Positions 45,619 to 61,972 of a DNA stretch of 64,000 nt are shown in pieces. This DNA is from Ipomoea triloba (lineage: Eukaryota; Streptophyta; Magnoliopsida; Solanales; Convolvulaceae), in the NCBI RefSeq assembly GCF_003576645.1, contig NC_044918.1, positions 18,505,426 through 18,569,425 on the forward strand. The letters run 5' to 3'. The translations under genes were made by a program, and so were the position numbers. How positions within the stretch are numbered: the stretch's first letter is position 1; each line of letters opens with the position of its first letter. The notes beneath the pieces are model-generated. The model did no database searches. It had not been told where the DNA came from and saw only the letters and a list, made by a program, of their open reading frames with translations.

Positions 45619-48600
45619 TCAGAACTTGTAAACCATGTTTTCTGTGTATCCAACTTCTTTGAGTACGCCACTCAGCTGCACCCAACGAAACACAGAATTT
45701 TAAAAAAAAAAATGTTGACGATTATTAGAAGCAAGCAAGGGATGGATGGAGGTAAGAAAAATCACCTCTCCTTGTTCTCTCTTATCTTTTTCTCCAGATA
45801 CATGATTCATCATCCCAGGAGGACCACATACCTGGAAAACCGAAAGAAATAGTTGGAGCATACACTTGGATTATGTATTATATCACTGCTAAACCCAAAG
45901 AACATGATAGTCTAATTCTAAGGCAAATGGGCATGGTATCACTATCGAGATTTCAGGTTGTTCGAGATATTGGGTTCAAGCACCATTTGTGGCAGTAGCA
46001 GTTTATGGCCCATTGGAGAGTACTTACAAAGATAAGTGTATCATCACTAGGAGGAGGCAACCCTTTGATGACCATATCCTTTGATATAAAACCAGAGCCT
46101 CCTCTCCACTCCTTTGTTGGACTATCTACAGTGTAGAATATCTGAAAAATGACCCCAAAAAATTAAATAAAAGGAAATAAAAGATAAGGAGGAATTACTG
46201 TAATTCATGAACAAACAAGTAAGCATGTAAACGTTTTCAAATTGATTCTGCAGTACCTTAAGATTTGGATGCGTTGCTGCAAGCACATCAAGCTTCTTTT
46301 TCAGAAGTATGTCATCAGGAGACACGTTAGCATATAGCAACGAGATCTGTAAGAATCGAAGCTTCATGAGCTATCTATAAAATCCATTGAATTGGAATAT
46401 CTTTTATGACTGAAACAGAAAATCTGGCAAGCACCCTTTCACAAATAGCACAGTTAATGTGGCATGCACCCACACGAGCAATTTATGGCACTCAGTTTTC
46501 ATATGCAGGAAACAAAAAATTGAATTATTTTTTTCTACCTGAGTGTTGTCATCAGGATTCTTGAGAATGGCCTCAATCACCTGGAGCATTGGGGTGATGC
46601 CACTGCCCCCTGCAATCTGTGCACAGGAAAGCAAACTCAATCAAGTGAAAATATATTTAAGTGCAACTAAATTCTGTTTATCTGTATATAACTTCAGATA
46701 TTGTTAGCTTTGTAAAAGTTATCCATAGGGGAACTTAGCCAATATCCAAGATCTACTCACTACTCACACCTTCATTAATTAATACAATTTCTTTTCAAAA
46801 ACTGACATCCATCTGTGTATACGAAAATAATATCAATCTTATTCTTGGTTGATTCTTGGCTTGGTAACAATCAAATTTCTTTAGATTAATTATTATAAGC
46901 TATAAACTCCTGAATGTTGTTGATCGACGATCAAGTAGCATGTCAGCATGAAGGCCATCAATTACCATGCCAATGTGTTTCTTCATATTTGGCCTATACT
47001 TGAGCTTCTCAATGGGCCTGCAAAAACAGAAAGAAAAAGAGGAAAAAAAAAAAAAAATCAATCAAACAAACAACAACAGCGGCATGGAAATGTATGCGTA
47101 CATTAATTTACTGTAAGCTTAGAAGTTCACTTCTGTAATTAACCAACCCTTTTACTTCTACTTTGTCTCCAGGTTTTAGGCTTGCAAAATGCTGACTCAT
47201 TTTTCCTTCAGGGTAAACCTGCAGTATATTTTAGCCAGTGATAAGAACTACATGAATCACCATTGGAAAAACATGAGTATTCTAATAGATTAAGTAACAG
47301 TGTAACACAACACATCATATAAGCAACAAGATATATAAGATATACCTTGATTAAAAGGTCGAAGTGGCCCTTGGCATCAGGATCTGATATAGGTGTATAA
47401 CTGAAAATGGAACACACTTCAGAAACTTACTGTCCATTGAATTTTCAGTATCTATTTAATAATAAGGCATGTAAAAGACATCAAAGGCCATCCACAACCC
47501 AGAACCTCGATTTTTTAAAAGACTATTATACTGTTGATAGCAGTAGTAGGAATGTGTATTGTCCAAAATACTATTATACACCAAATCTCCAATTGTTTTC
47601 CAAAAGATACTCTAATATACACCAACAAGGCACCTCCAAATTCATTGAAAGGCTGTTACATTTTACCTTCTATATAAGAGACTTGTGAGCCTTTCTAGTG
47701 GAAGAACATATATTGCACAGAAGCACTTAGCAGTAGTTCTTGATCAAATCTTCTTCTGGCATATATCCTTCCTTTCTTTCATTAATATTTTACTCCTTTC
47801 AGTTTACCATAATTTAAGAATATAGATATAAAGGAACCCACCATATTGCTTCTCAGGTATACATTGATCTAAACCCAAGAGGTAAAGATCACATATATCC
47901 AGAGGGATGCTTTGGGGCCTTGGTGGTGTGGGTGTAAAAAAAATGTTTTTGCTTTTGCATGTCTTAGCACAAATATGGCAAAGAAAACAGTGAAAAGCAA
48001 CTAATATATATACAATAGATAATGGTCAATACAAGAGCAAAGAAGTCATTGAGAGAAGACAAAAATTGATAGTAAGTGTAGCAAAAGGAAGGTGGGGAAA
48101 AGAGGGCCATACAATTGAAGAGGAGAGAGAGAGGATAAACCAACACTTACGGGCGGATGACAAACTTTGGTTTTCCTTCAGCATCTTGTTGTCCAATTGG
48201 TGCTCTACAATGTGTCAATGTAGAAAGATTAAAATAGAGTATAGCAATGAAGTCATACACAAAATACTCACATTACTCTAGCTTACCTTGTAATGATGCA
48301 TGATGCAATATCCAGACCCAGCTTTGCAGAGGGATCAAATGAAAACCTAGAAATATGGAGGAATATTCCAAATAGTCAGATTTTCCATCATACAGTTTTT
48401 TTCTGTTAAGATTGAATATAAAACAATTTAGAAAATAATAATTATACAAATCTGGAAATGATATAAAAAGCAACATGAAATCTTGTCTGCTATAGGTCTA
48501 TCATAAATGCACATTACTACATGAGTTTCTTTTCAGCAACCGCATCAGAAGCCGAAGACCTCTGACCAAATGGGAAAATAATAGAATTGATCCCCAAAAG

Positions 48601-50785
48601 AGGCACCACTTACGTCTTGTACAGTTGTACTTAAATTACAATTGCTAAGCTATAATTAAATTCTTTAGGACAGTTTGTGGTAAACCAATCCACCTATCTT
48701 ACTGGTCCAAGTTAGCAGCTCTCACTAGTTTAATGGCATTGAAATCAAATTTTTTTTAGACATTTTGAGCTTAAAACTCATTCTGATTATCAGCCTTTCA
48801 CACCATTTATCAACTGTTAAGTAAAGGGATGAAAAAAATATAGTATCAGATCTTTACAAATACCTTGTTGAAACTTGAAAATATTAAATATTTGGTCTGA
48901 AATATCACTAACCTGAACAGATGAGTATTATGGCTGACAGGTGCCCTATCCTCCAGCTTAAATTCAATCCACTGATTAGGATTAAGAGCTGAAAGGAAAG
49001 AAGAGATTTAGAAGAACAGTACTATCCATTCTATTTCCAACTGCATAAAAAACCAGGGATTTTGCACCAACAACAGCAAGTAAAACAGATACTAGATCAT
49101 ACTATCTTTAACTAAGGCAAAAAAAGGAGTCTTCCTGGGCTGAATGCAAATTTAGCCATTCATAAAGCCAGTTGTAAGCGCCATTTTAGTCCGCCTTCTT
49201 TTGTGAATAAAATCTTACTTGGAAAAAAAAATAAAAGAAAAACCTATGAAAAATGGGCCAGAATGAGGAGCAAACCAGTTTTGCGGCTTGTATCTTCATT
49301 GATTTGGTCCAAATACACCTGCATTTAGAGAGAAAAAGTTAAAGCACTTAGCTTTGTAGTCTATACAGACAAGGATTAAACATCCAGCTCACCAACTCAG
49401 TTGAAATGGTCAAATGAAATGATAAAAGTATAGCTTACATAGACCTGATCCACATCAAATAAGTGACTACTAACAAACATGGAATGTGATCATAGCCTCT
49501 ATCAAATTATTGAAAGACATTTATATCACTCTATTTTGTTCCACAAAGCCAATGCCCCAGTGAAACCTCAAAACAATTTCAACAATCAACATACATCTAA
49601 AAGTTAGCTTTCTAAGCAGTAAGTGAAACATCAATGAAACATCCCCTGATACTGTAAAGAAAAGAATGCAATGTATCTCATTAATGCCTAGATGCATTCA
49701 GCATCATCAATAGTTCAAAATTCAAATAACATAGTGTCATATTGACGGATTACATCTTCTTTTCCATCAATTGCAAACACAAATAATTTAAACAGAAACC
49801 TATAGCACTCCGTCACCAACAATTATTACATATTTACAACAATACAATGCATGACAATAACAATACTCTTTTGTAACTTAGGAACCAAAGGACACAAGGA
49901 TCCCACAACCAAAATACACATTACCAAGTTTAAACAAAGAATTCCATTTAAAATAATATACCCCCAAAACTAGGGGTAATCAAGCAAAAAAAAAAAAGGC
50001 TACTCAAATTCCATGAGGGGAGCTAAGCTTCCTGCACTAGGTTAGACCCTCATCAGAAAACAGCCAAAATTGCAATTACAAATCTAAAGAAAAGGGACAC
50101 ACAATGGATACCATGAGGCACCCTCCTGCAAGAATGTTTTCGTGCCCAGCTACTAGAGCTATTATTTTGCAGAACTTAATTCGATGCCTTCACTCCCAGA
50201 GGAAGGTCTCTATATAATCTATTACAATATGTAATTAAAGAAGCAACCAATTATGTAATTATCAATCCCTAACTTTATGCTCCACTCCCTGAATAATGGC
50301 TTTGCCTGCAAATCATGTACTTGATTTGGTTGATTGATTGATTATTATGACCATTCTTGTCTTGATTTCCTTTCTTGTTGGGTGAGTACAGATTTAGGTC
50401 CCTATCAAACATCAACAACCCCTAACCAATAGCTCAAAACCACAAAATAAACTGTAGAATCAAACCAATGCAAGAAACTGTTCAACGTCATTAATGCAAG
50501 CGCCAAATTCCAAAAGTCTACAACGAACAATAAGCACAAGACGATGAAAGCCATACTTTTTTTCTATTTTATGTTAAAATGAAACGAAATCCAGATGAAG
50601 CCGAGATGCGAAATTACCAAATTGGGCGAAGAAAAGTAGTAAAAGTAGGAGGCCCCGCCGGCTACCGCCGCAACAGCGCCAAAAGGGAAGCGAAATCCGG
50701 CGAAGCTCGACTTAGATTCGCCTCGAAAAGCTTGAGAAAATGCGATCGGCGCAGCCTTCGCTAGTCTCTTGAACAAGAGTGACAT
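45619..50785 (-). CDS. NADH-cytochrome b5 reductase-like protein, mitochondrial (CBR2/At5g20080-like), 13 exons, 327 aa
   Basis: An FAD enzyme that passes electrons from NADH to a one-electron carrier such as cytochrome b5. Exons (minus): 50785-50618, 49318-49276, 48988-48913, 48346-48287, 48204-48151, 47400-47346, 47218-47148, 47017-46966, 46616-46539, 46346-46257, 46141-46028, 45831-45766, 45675-45619. Lengths sum to 984 nt, and all junctions keep frame with GT-AG sites. The Arg-rich N-terminus ([20 protein letters not shown]) and a Gly/Ala-rich hydrophobic stretch (residues 36-48) suggest a mitochondrial presequence plus anchor. The FAD motif RPYTPIS starts at residue 133, the NADH motif GGSGITPM is at 196-203, and CGPPGMM is at 289-295. 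The C-terminus ends MVYKF. The length equals that of the Arabidopsis protein as I recall it (328 aa). Start: the ATG at 50785 is the only one in frame before the presequence. The Nudix gene lies next upstream on the same strand, as in Arabidopsis. Confidence 0.95.
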
Positions 50786-51335
50786 TTTCAATCAATGCTT
50801 TGTGATGGGGGCAAAGTAGTGAAGTTCCAAGATTTATGTAGAATGACAGAATCAAACTCTTGTAGAGGTTTTATACTTTATACTGACTACTGAGCATCAT
50901 AGGAAATAATCTAGTGCGGTCTAGCTTACAGCAGTAGATGTACACGCTCTTTTTTTTTTCCTTTTTTTTTTTTTTTTAAGGTAAACATAACTATTTTATT
51001 AAATCATAACATAAAACGTTTCTAACTATGTTGTAGTACTGTTTCAAAACTAGGAAGCTATGTTCCTTTAGAGAGTTTAAAGCTTCATTAAAGATTTGGG
51101 CATTCATCGTCATTCTTTTTTGTTCGTTGCCCAGGACAAGATCATCACTTGCCGAAATGAAACTAAACGATTTATGCTTATGAAAATAATGAAAAGCTCG
51201 TGAAAGTAACGAGAGAAAAAGACAATAATTATTATGAAGACAAAAACATAAAAAGGAACAAAATAAAAGAGGATAAAGGCAAAGTAGGGTTGGGAGCTCA
51301 AGACTACTAACACAAACCCCAATACCTACCTACTA
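50786..51335. other. 5' flank of the reductase gene
   Basis: 50786-50900 is probable 5' UTR and promoter on the minus strand. A T-run sits at about 50950-50978. No further gene. Confidence 0.5.
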
Positions 51336-51336
51336 G

Positions 51337-51337
<1 letters not shown>

Positions 51338-51392
<55 letters not shown>
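51338..51392. repeat. (TA)n microsatellite
   Basis: About 26 uninterrupted TA units after TAGC; it also creates an Ile/Tyr repeat in a minus-strand frame that is not a gene. Confidence 0.95.
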
Positions 51393-51396
<4 letters not shown>

Positions 51397-51399
51397 AAA

Positions 51400-51750
51400 A
51401 GGAAGGAGGGAGGTGGTGGTGGGGCGCGGCGGCTGTTCGCCGGAGAAGGGCGGTGGCTGAGGGGAAGGACGACGGCGGTACGGCAATAGGAAAAGGAAGA
51501 GAGCAGCGGTGGCGGCACGGAATCGAGGGGAAAGAGAGCAGTGGCGTCGGCGGAGAGGTGGAGGGAGAAAGAAAAAGAGGAAGAGCTGCGGCGGTGGTCA
51601 GAGGCGGATGGAGTTGCGACGGTGGTCGGGCGGAAGAACTAGAGAAGAGCAAACGTAGAAGGTAATCGAAACCGCCGGCTCAAAACTCCATTAGAGCTCT
51701 AGCCGAAGGTCGGCGGTGGAAGCAGATGGGAGAGCAGCAGAGAAAGGGCT
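51400..51750. other. GC- and purine-rich low-complexity block
   Basis: Repeated GGCGG, GGTGG and GAAAGAG motifs make this the most GC-rich stretch around. Frames on both strands (51453-51665 plus, 51333-51652 minus) are Gly/Arg/Glu-rich or Pro/Ser-rich and show no domain. It may be a fragment of a gene leader or of a transposon carrying one. It directly adjoins the SINE tails at 51757. Confidence 0.5.
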
Positions 51751-51756
51751 TTTTTT

Positions 51757-51880
51757 TTTTTAGTACTAATGACTCTGTTACAATGTAGTATCTGTTCATA
51801 GTTACTCAGCGTACTACTGACTCTGCTATGAACAGATACTGCATTGTAACAAAGTCAGTAGTACTCAAAAAAAATTGATA
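51757..51880. mobile_element. Two SINE tails in head-to-head inverted arrangement
   Basis: The T-run and AGTACTAATGACTCTGTTAC ... CTGTTCATAG (minus-oriented) are followed at once by CTATGAACAGATACTGCATT ... CAGTAGTACTCAAAAAAA (plus). The pair forms a near-perfect hairpin of about 50 bp per arm. Confidence 0.8.
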
Positions 51881-52014
51881 ACATAGCAAGCAACATTTTT
51901 TTAACAGGCAAAAAATATCAAATTGACTTAGTTGCACTATTTTAGTAAGCTCAAGTGTTTTATTAAAACGTTTTAAAGTCTAAGAATCTAATCGCTTGTC
52001 AAGACCTAAGAATC

Positions 52015-52220
52015 TAATTGTTTGCCAAGACCTTGTGGTCTAGTAACACTCGGTTATAGGGATGTCAATTGTACCCGTACTCAACGGGAAACTCGATTCT
52101 CCGCCCCTATGGGGACGTGACAGGAACAAAAATAGGGAATTGGGAACAAGGATGAGGCATTTTTGAATTCCCCGCCAGGGACGGGGATGAGGAGTACTCT
52201 CCCCGCCCCGCCCCGATGTA
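52015..52220. mobile_element. SINE 5' end cut by a possible hAT-like fragment
   Basis: CCAAGACCTTGTGGTCTAGT then AACACTCGG (52026-52055) is the SINE head seen at 1559. It breaks at TTATAGGGATGTCAATTGTA, an hAT-style start, followed by GGGGACGTGA, GGGACGGGGATGAG and CCCCGCCCCGCCCCG. I found no matching right end, so the element is truncated. Confidence 0.5.
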
Positions 52221-52806
52221 TGTATAGTCACACAACACACACATATGTATTACTTTGTATGTAATATATACTAATATAATTTTAAAAACATTATTGTCAT
52301 TGTATGTCATGCTTATGAAATGCATATTTAGATAATATGTTTAATTGTAAAATATTAAATATTCCTTTTAAGTTGGAATATTGGATAATTACAGCCTTAT
52401 TCGACAATTTTTCCTTATTTTCCTTATTTTTAATACAAAAGTCCTCTCAAACTCAAGTTTCAGTACAACCCTGTATGAAAAGGTCTCTCAAATCTGTTGC
52501 TCCATTTGAGCAACACAAATTTCACACCAGATATAAAATTCTATTACTACATTTTAAACAGCAAAGAATATGAATTGGATATTGCACATCACCAGAAAGA
52601 TGAAAATACATTGATGTAAATAAAGAGAAACCCCAAGGGCATTGAGCTTACTTCCCCACAGCAATGGCGCCACCCAAGTTTTCCTGGTCCATTCCTCGTC
52701 TGCTGTCTTGAATACAAACCAGGCGAAGGAAAGAGACTGAATTCCTACGTTTATGGAGCAACTGATCTCGGGAAGCAGCTTCGAGGAGTTTAAGAATACA
52801 AATGGG
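52221..52806. other. Spacer and 3' UTR side of the Nudix gene
   Basis: 52560-52806 is probably the 3' UTR of the minus-strand Nudix gene. 52221-52560 is AT-rich with no gene. Confidence 0.5.
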
Positions 52807-56293
<3,487 letters not shown>

Positions 56294-57711
56294 TTCTCAC
56301 CATCAGCTAGAGAAGGTTCAACTGTGAAGAGAAAGCAGGCGGCTTCGCCACCGCGCGCTCGTGAGGGTGGGTGAGTGACACGACCAGTTAGGAAATGCCT
56401 ATGTGACACGTGTAGCTTTTGAGAAACGTGGGCTCCATCAACCGTTGTCCTATGATTTAGCCACAAAATTTTGTTTGTCTGTCGATTTTTTACCTTGTTT
56501 TCAATATCCGTCTTTATTGACTTACAAATTTTCATTTATAATTCATATATAATATTAATTGACCGCAAATAAATTACAAATTCCTGTTAAAAAATAATTA
56601 AAAATTTTCATACATAATGAGGGAGTTTGGTTGCAATGAGAAAATTATGAGAGAGAAAAAAGGAATAAATTGAAAATTTAAATTTAAATTATAATATTTG
56701 GTTAGTAGGAATTGAAATTCTAGTGTTTGGTATAAAGACTAAAATTTTAATTATAGCATACAAATGAAACACCAATTTTAGATTATAAAAAAGGTAATTT
56801 TGTTTCAATAGTATCTTTTGTTTTCTTTCCAAGAATCGCCAAATTGAAAATATCAGCAAAAGACATGGGATATTCTAATTCTATGAAAACGAATGAATTT
56901 GCTTGTCTTCTGAATTAAATAGAAGTGGCATTCTTATTTCCTCCAACCAAACAGACTAAATAGTCTATTAAGTTTACGTCAAAATGCTCTATAAAAATAA
57001 TACTATTTATACTATTTTTATTTTTTGTGGGTTTTTAGGTTGTCAAGTATGTTTAACGTGTCCAGATGCGTGGTGCGTGGTGTGCACGCGCTCTGCTGGG
57101 CGCTTCTGGTGCACCCCATGTGCACCAGGAGAAAATATTCTTTTGCCGGGCACTTCTGGTGCACCCCCTAAATCGGACAAAAAATCAGTGTCTCCAATAA
57201 GAACTCAACTTATTCTCTTTCGCCCACATATGCATTAGCACTTACAAAAACCTTCCAAAATTCCCCTATTGAGACGCTCTAACGCCAACTTTTGTTCTTA
57301 CATGGCAGCCACAATGTAATAGGTTAGTGTTGTAGCCCACTCTTTTAAGTGGTATCTCACTGATGGCTCCCGGCATGTCATACTTCAATGTGCATGTATG
57401 AAACAATCTAGGTAAGTATGTAACTACTGATACAAATTTTAAGCAATGGAAATAAGAATAGTTATTATGAAGAGAACTCTTAAGTAATAGCTTATTACAA
57501 TTCTTTACAACCAAAGAAAAAATAATTATAGTGCAAAATTCCAGACTCCAAAACTATCAAGTAGTGAAAGTAAAATCTCAAATGATAATCGAAAAAATTG
57601 CAATAACTAGACGAAGTGGAAAGAATGTTTTCAATCTTGATTTATCTTGATCACACTCTCCCTTCGGAGTGTGTAAAGGAAAAGACTCGACCCAGATGAT
57701 CATGTGCTCGT
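56294..57711. other. Promoter side of the Nudix gene and intergenic, with a MITE-like element
   Basis: 56294-56400 is GC-richer 5' flank; ATGTGACACGTGTAGC (56400-56415) contains an ACGTG core as in ABRE/G-box sites. 56620-56960 has GGGAGTTTGGTTGCAATGAG facing CCTCCAACCAAACAGACT, a small TIR element. 57050-57170 has repeated CTTCTGGTGCACCCC / GGGGTGCACC units. No gene is seen. Confidence 0.5.
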
Positions 57712-59470
57712 TTAGAACTCGTCTTCTGCTTTTCGACACAGGAGGTGAGGCGGGACTAGGTCCTCGATCCAATCAGCATAGATCGGACAGATTTTCTTGG
57801 TCGGTTTCCATTTCAAGAACTTCTTGCCCTCTTCTGGTTGTTGTTGCTGTTCCTTCACTGGAACACATGGAACCGCGTTTGCAGGGGATGGATCGACTGC
57901 AGGAGCGAGAGGCTTGATTGGGGCGGGCGCAAAATTTGTTGTTGTTTCCATCTCAGTTCTGCCAGTCGGAGCCTTTAACTCTGTCAAACAGATAAAACTC
58001 TCAAACATGAGACAACTAGAAGGGAAAAAGAACACTAAGACCCGATGTAGAAACAAGAAAGCAATAACATAATTTTAAGGAAAATTGGCAAAGCGGGATC
58101 GTGTTTAAATGACAAGATTGGAACTGTATCACTGAGGTATAGCATAACAAAAAGAAATTAAAAGACAACATATGCTAGCATTATAGGTACAATTTGAAGA
58201 AAGCATCAAATGCAAACATGACTCGAATGTTTTGGGCATAATCTTTTTCGACCAGGCTGTCTACCCGGGTAAGGATGCAGCAAAACAACAGTTCGTATTT
58301 CCTCTTCTTGTTTTTAGTTATTGACAATGTAATGCTAAGATATTAACAGAAAACTAATGGGGGGTGGCTCAAATTGCATCTAGAATTCTAGATATAAAAT
58401 ACTCCATATCATAATGCAAATAACTATACCAACATTAATAAGCATTAAGCTGCATATATTTGTGTTTTCGGAATGGAAAGCACTACAGTCGTAATGTTCT
58501 TGATTCAAAACAAAACAAAGTCCTCTCATGAAAAAGTAAATATGCATTTTGCCATTTTCCTGCCTTACTAACACCATGAATAAGCAGAGACAACAAAAGT
58601 GGCATAACTCAATTAGACAACAAGTGTAATGTGAAGCAAACCAAGAAATATTATACTAATTCTAACATATTAGCAATGTAAAATAATTCCGATCTGCATC
58701 ATTGGCATACCTGAATGGCCATGAGCAAAGTGACACCTCTCGCCAAAGGGGCACTGACCTGTGATCTCCCACTTGCTACATATCTTCGTTTTCCAAAATG
58801 TAGGTTTAATCCGGTAAGCATCCGAATCAACACTAGCATGTTGGTTAATTTCGAATTGATCGGAGTCACTTCTCCTCCCCAGCATAGAACCTGTAGTTCC
58901 AATGCTTATAGCAGAACTTTCCCTCTGTTCTCTTGCCATATCATTCTTGAATTGTGGCGAGCGTTCGTGTAGAAAATTACACCTCTCTCCATACGGGCAC
59001 TCCTCCCCATTATAAAACTTCTTGCAAATCTTCATCCTATGTATTACTTTCTGATCATTATTCCAGTTCCCCGCCCCCCTATCCTTATCCTTCTCACGAA
59101 CAATATCCTGCCAATTCGGAGGGGGCTCTCGAAGATCCTCAGCCCCGTGGGCAAAAGTGCAATGCTCGCCGTTCCTACAATTCCCTTCCATGAACTTCAC
59201 ACACATGCGCGTCTTATAAAATATATGGTTTGATCCTTTTCCAGGGAGATTCGGTGGATTCACTTTCGGATTTTGGGCATTTGAAGAAACCAATGGATTG
59301 ATTTCAGAATTTCTTGATCTTTTAAGAGGAGGCTCATTATCAAATTGGGAATACAACTCAATGTGTTCTTGGTTCATCTGCAGTGGAGGCCAGAAACCTC
59401 CCATATCCCCTCCAGAATATGGCAATGACACAAAGGACTGAGATGGTGGTGGGGGATCAGGAAAGCTCAT
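57712..59470 (-). CDS. Zinc finger CCCH protein with three fingers (AtC3H39/At3g19360-like), 2 coding exons, 342 aa
   Basis: Coding exons on the minus strand are 59470-58711 and 57980-57712, joined in phase (G|AG = Glu) with GT-AG sites. Each finger is C-x7/8-C-x5-C-x3-H: residues 90-108 (CVKFMEGNCRNGEHCTFAH), 149-168 (CKKFYNGEECPYGERCNFLH) and 231-250 (CSKWEITGQCPFGERCHFAH). The Pro-rich N-terminus and the C-terminal FLKWKPTKKICPIYADWIED block are typical of the AtC3H12/39 subgroup. Such proteins bind RNA in nucleus or cytoplasm; the specific target is unknown. A donor-like CTCAGGTTTGC at about 59769 suggests a 5' UTR intron between about 59470 and 59769, with the leader running to about 59990. 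The gene appears intact. Confidence 0.93.
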
Positions 59471-60060
59471 TCTCTTCTTTCCAGTAAAAACTAATAATAA
59501 TCAAAGATCCGAATTTTTAACAAGATCAATACACTTATAACCAATGCAATTCAATTAAAAAATATATAGAGTATAGAATGAATGCAGATTTTTATTTAAC
59601 TCTACACAATAATCAAGAAACAACTAAATCCTAAAACTTGCAATGAGGAGGAAACAAGAAAATCTTATATATGGTCAATCACAAATATTCATATGATTAT
59701 TTCGAAAACTAAAATTCCTAGCTGTTTTTTTTGGGCTAAAAACAAAAAATCAATGCAGAGCAAGCAAACCTGAGAAAAGGTGTGCTGATGATCAGTTTCA
59801 AGAACACCCAGAGCCTCTGCTAAAAATCAAATCTTTTTACACAAAAATCAAAAACCCAGATTGAAAATTGATTTATTTTCAAAGAATGATCAAGATTGAG
59901 GCTTTGTATATATGTATTGTGTGAACCCTCACAAAGAAAATTTTTATAAAGAAAAAAAAAACAGAAAAAAAAAGGGTTTATTCGTTAAGAATGATGAGAA
60001 TGGAAGCCCTAGCCGCAGCTTAATCGGGAAGGAGAAAATCAAATCGAGTACATATTAATA
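59471..60060 (-). other. 5' UTR, leader intron and promoter side of the second CCCH gene
   Basis: On the minus strand CCTTTTCTCAG|GTTTGC near 59769 is a good splice donor in non-coding sequence. A leader upstream of it (59770 to about 59950) is A/T-rich without an ATG-led frame of note. TATA candidates lie near 59905-59920 (ATACATATATACAAAG on minus). Confidence 0.45.
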
Positions 60061-60937
60061 TATTAATCAAAAGTCCAAAGTGGACTAGGAAAGAAACCCT
60101 AAAACCCCAGACACGGCTAAAACCCCTAACAGTCGCCAAAACATCGCAACTACGTGGATAATTATGGTATTTCTCTTCCAAACTTTTTTGTTTTTCTATT
60201 ATGTGGGACCTATTCTTGCCACTCTGGCACTCTGCAACTTTTTGAATTTTCGATTCCCCTTCCTTTCATCTTTCCTTTACGTTAGGTTCAAAAGAATAGA
60301 ATAGAATTTGGAGGAAAAATAAATAAATACATATATACGAACATATTGAACTGGAAAATAGAAGAAAAAATAAAATTATATATATACACGTGCACATATG
60401 AAATTGGAAAAAAAAAAAAAAAAGGAAAGAAAGAAGGAAGAAAAATAGAAATATATATTATCGTACCTTAGTGATAATGGAAAATTAATGGATTATTCGT
60501 AAGTGCTTAGAAAGTTAGAAATATATGTATTAATATGAAGGGTTTATAAACATATTTTTTAAATAATAAAAATAGATATTCCTTGTGATTAGGAATAGTT
60601 AAATACTAAAGGGCGTGGGAATGATTATTTCCATTGCAAATGGAATAGTTCAATCCTACGAATTCAGATAATCTGAGATAAATCGTATTGATAATTCCCT
60701 CTTAACCAATTTTTCCTTGATCAATGAACCTACAAAATCCTTCAAATTGTATCTGATTAAATCCGGGTATTGTAGTCATCCCCCCCCCCCCTTTCATCTC
60801 CAAACATTTTTTTGAATTTCCCATTTATCAAAAAACCCCACCCTTGATTCATTCTTCAGCTAATTAAACCGTCTGCTGGGAGTTTCGGGTTTAATACCGA
60901 TATTTTTGCAACAAATCCAATAAATCTAAGTGTAGTG
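60061..60937. other. Intergenic, nothing recognised
   Basis: AT-rich, with A-runs near 60410 and a 13-C run near 60780-60792. No gene. Confidence 0.55.
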
Positions 60938-61024
60938 CTTACGCGTTACTCACCCGTCCGCCACTGGAAACACCACTTCCCGTCCGACTTGCATGTGTGA
61001 AGCATGCCGCCAACGTTCATCCTG
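60938..61024 (-). rRNA. Plastid 16S rRNA fragment inserted in nuclear DNA (NUPT), non-functional
   Basis: The minus strand reads GATGAACGTTGGCGGCATGC, CAAGTCGGACGGGAAGTGG, TTTCCAGTGGCGGACGGGTG and AGTAACGCGTAAG, the 5' part of chloroplast 16S rRNA with only about two changes. Homology stops abruptly at both ends after about 87 bp. It is a decaying organelle insertion, not a working rRNA gene. Confidence 0.9.
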
Positions 61025-61900
61025 GTTTTGTAAAAATTGAACCAAACAACAGAATAAATTTATTCCACCAAATGGCATTTCATTCTCAATATATTCCAAG
61101 AACCAAACAATACTTTTTTATCAACTTCAGAAATTTATTACTACATCAAAAGTCAAGACATTTTAAATCAGAAATCTTTCTTAATGCATTAATTATCATT
61201 AATTTTCTCTTTATAATTATTTTATTCTATTGATTGGTTCTAGCTCCAAAGAACATATACATGGAGCTATGTCGACTTACGTACGTCTCGTTGACTAAAC
61301 GATCAAGGTATACCACGTATCATCCCTCTTTCCATAGAGGAGAGATTAAAAAAAAAAAAAAAGTGGCTTCTAGTTTAAACTAGCGCTACTTAGCTATTCA
61401 TATAGTTCTTGTTGAAGGCGTTGTGCGTGAGTGAAGTGTTGTATAACAGCGCATGTAAGTACAAAGGGGATCAACGTGAGTATAAGTCTAAAGACGCGAA
61501 GCAGATTCCTTGGTTATTTAGAAAGAATTTCTTTTTTTGTTGTTAAGTGAATCGAACATCACTTTATGCTAATTAAAATCAGACCCTTAAGTGGATCTTG
61601 AATTTTGTTTGAGTTAAAGGAGATTCCTTCCTTGTTTCTGAGTTCTTGAGTGAGAAGTAGAGAGACAGGAGACGAGAGCGGATTCATATGAGTTGTTATT
61701 GTTTTGAGTTGTTTGACCGGATTTGAGGGGATCTGTAGTGAGCCTGGACGATTGAAAGAACTATTAGAGAATGTCTGTTGATTACTACCTTATATCTTTT
61801 TTTTTCTTTTTTTCTTTTTAAAAAAAAAGAGCAATTGGACACAGAAATCAAGCTAGAGACATGAAATTCTAACATCAAAATAATAAAGTCAAAATTTGTT
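61025..61900. other. Spacer, possibly partly organellar in origin
   Basis: 61230-61720 is less AT-rich and mixed in composition (GGAGCTATGTCGACTTACGT, GTTGAAGGCGTTGTGCGTGA), unlike the surrounding intergenic DNA, and lies near the 16S fragment. It could be mitochondrial or plastid DNA, but I do not recognise a gene in it. Confidence 0.35.
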
Positions 61901-61972
61901 TTTTTTTTTGTTTTTTTTTTTTTCGTTTTTGTTTTGTTTTTTTTTTTTTTTTTGTTTTTTTTTTTGAAAAAG
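61898..61972. repeat. T/G low-complexity tract
   Basis: Long T-runs separated by single G, with GTTTT repeats. Confidence 0.9.

Noticed and set aside
51333..51665. Gly/Arg-rich and Pro/Ser-rich frames
   Set aside because: Low-complexity translation of a GGCGG-rich block and a TA microsatellite; no domain.
60938..61024. Functional rRNA gene
   Set aside because: Only 87 bp of 16S, truncated at both ends, in nuclear DNA.
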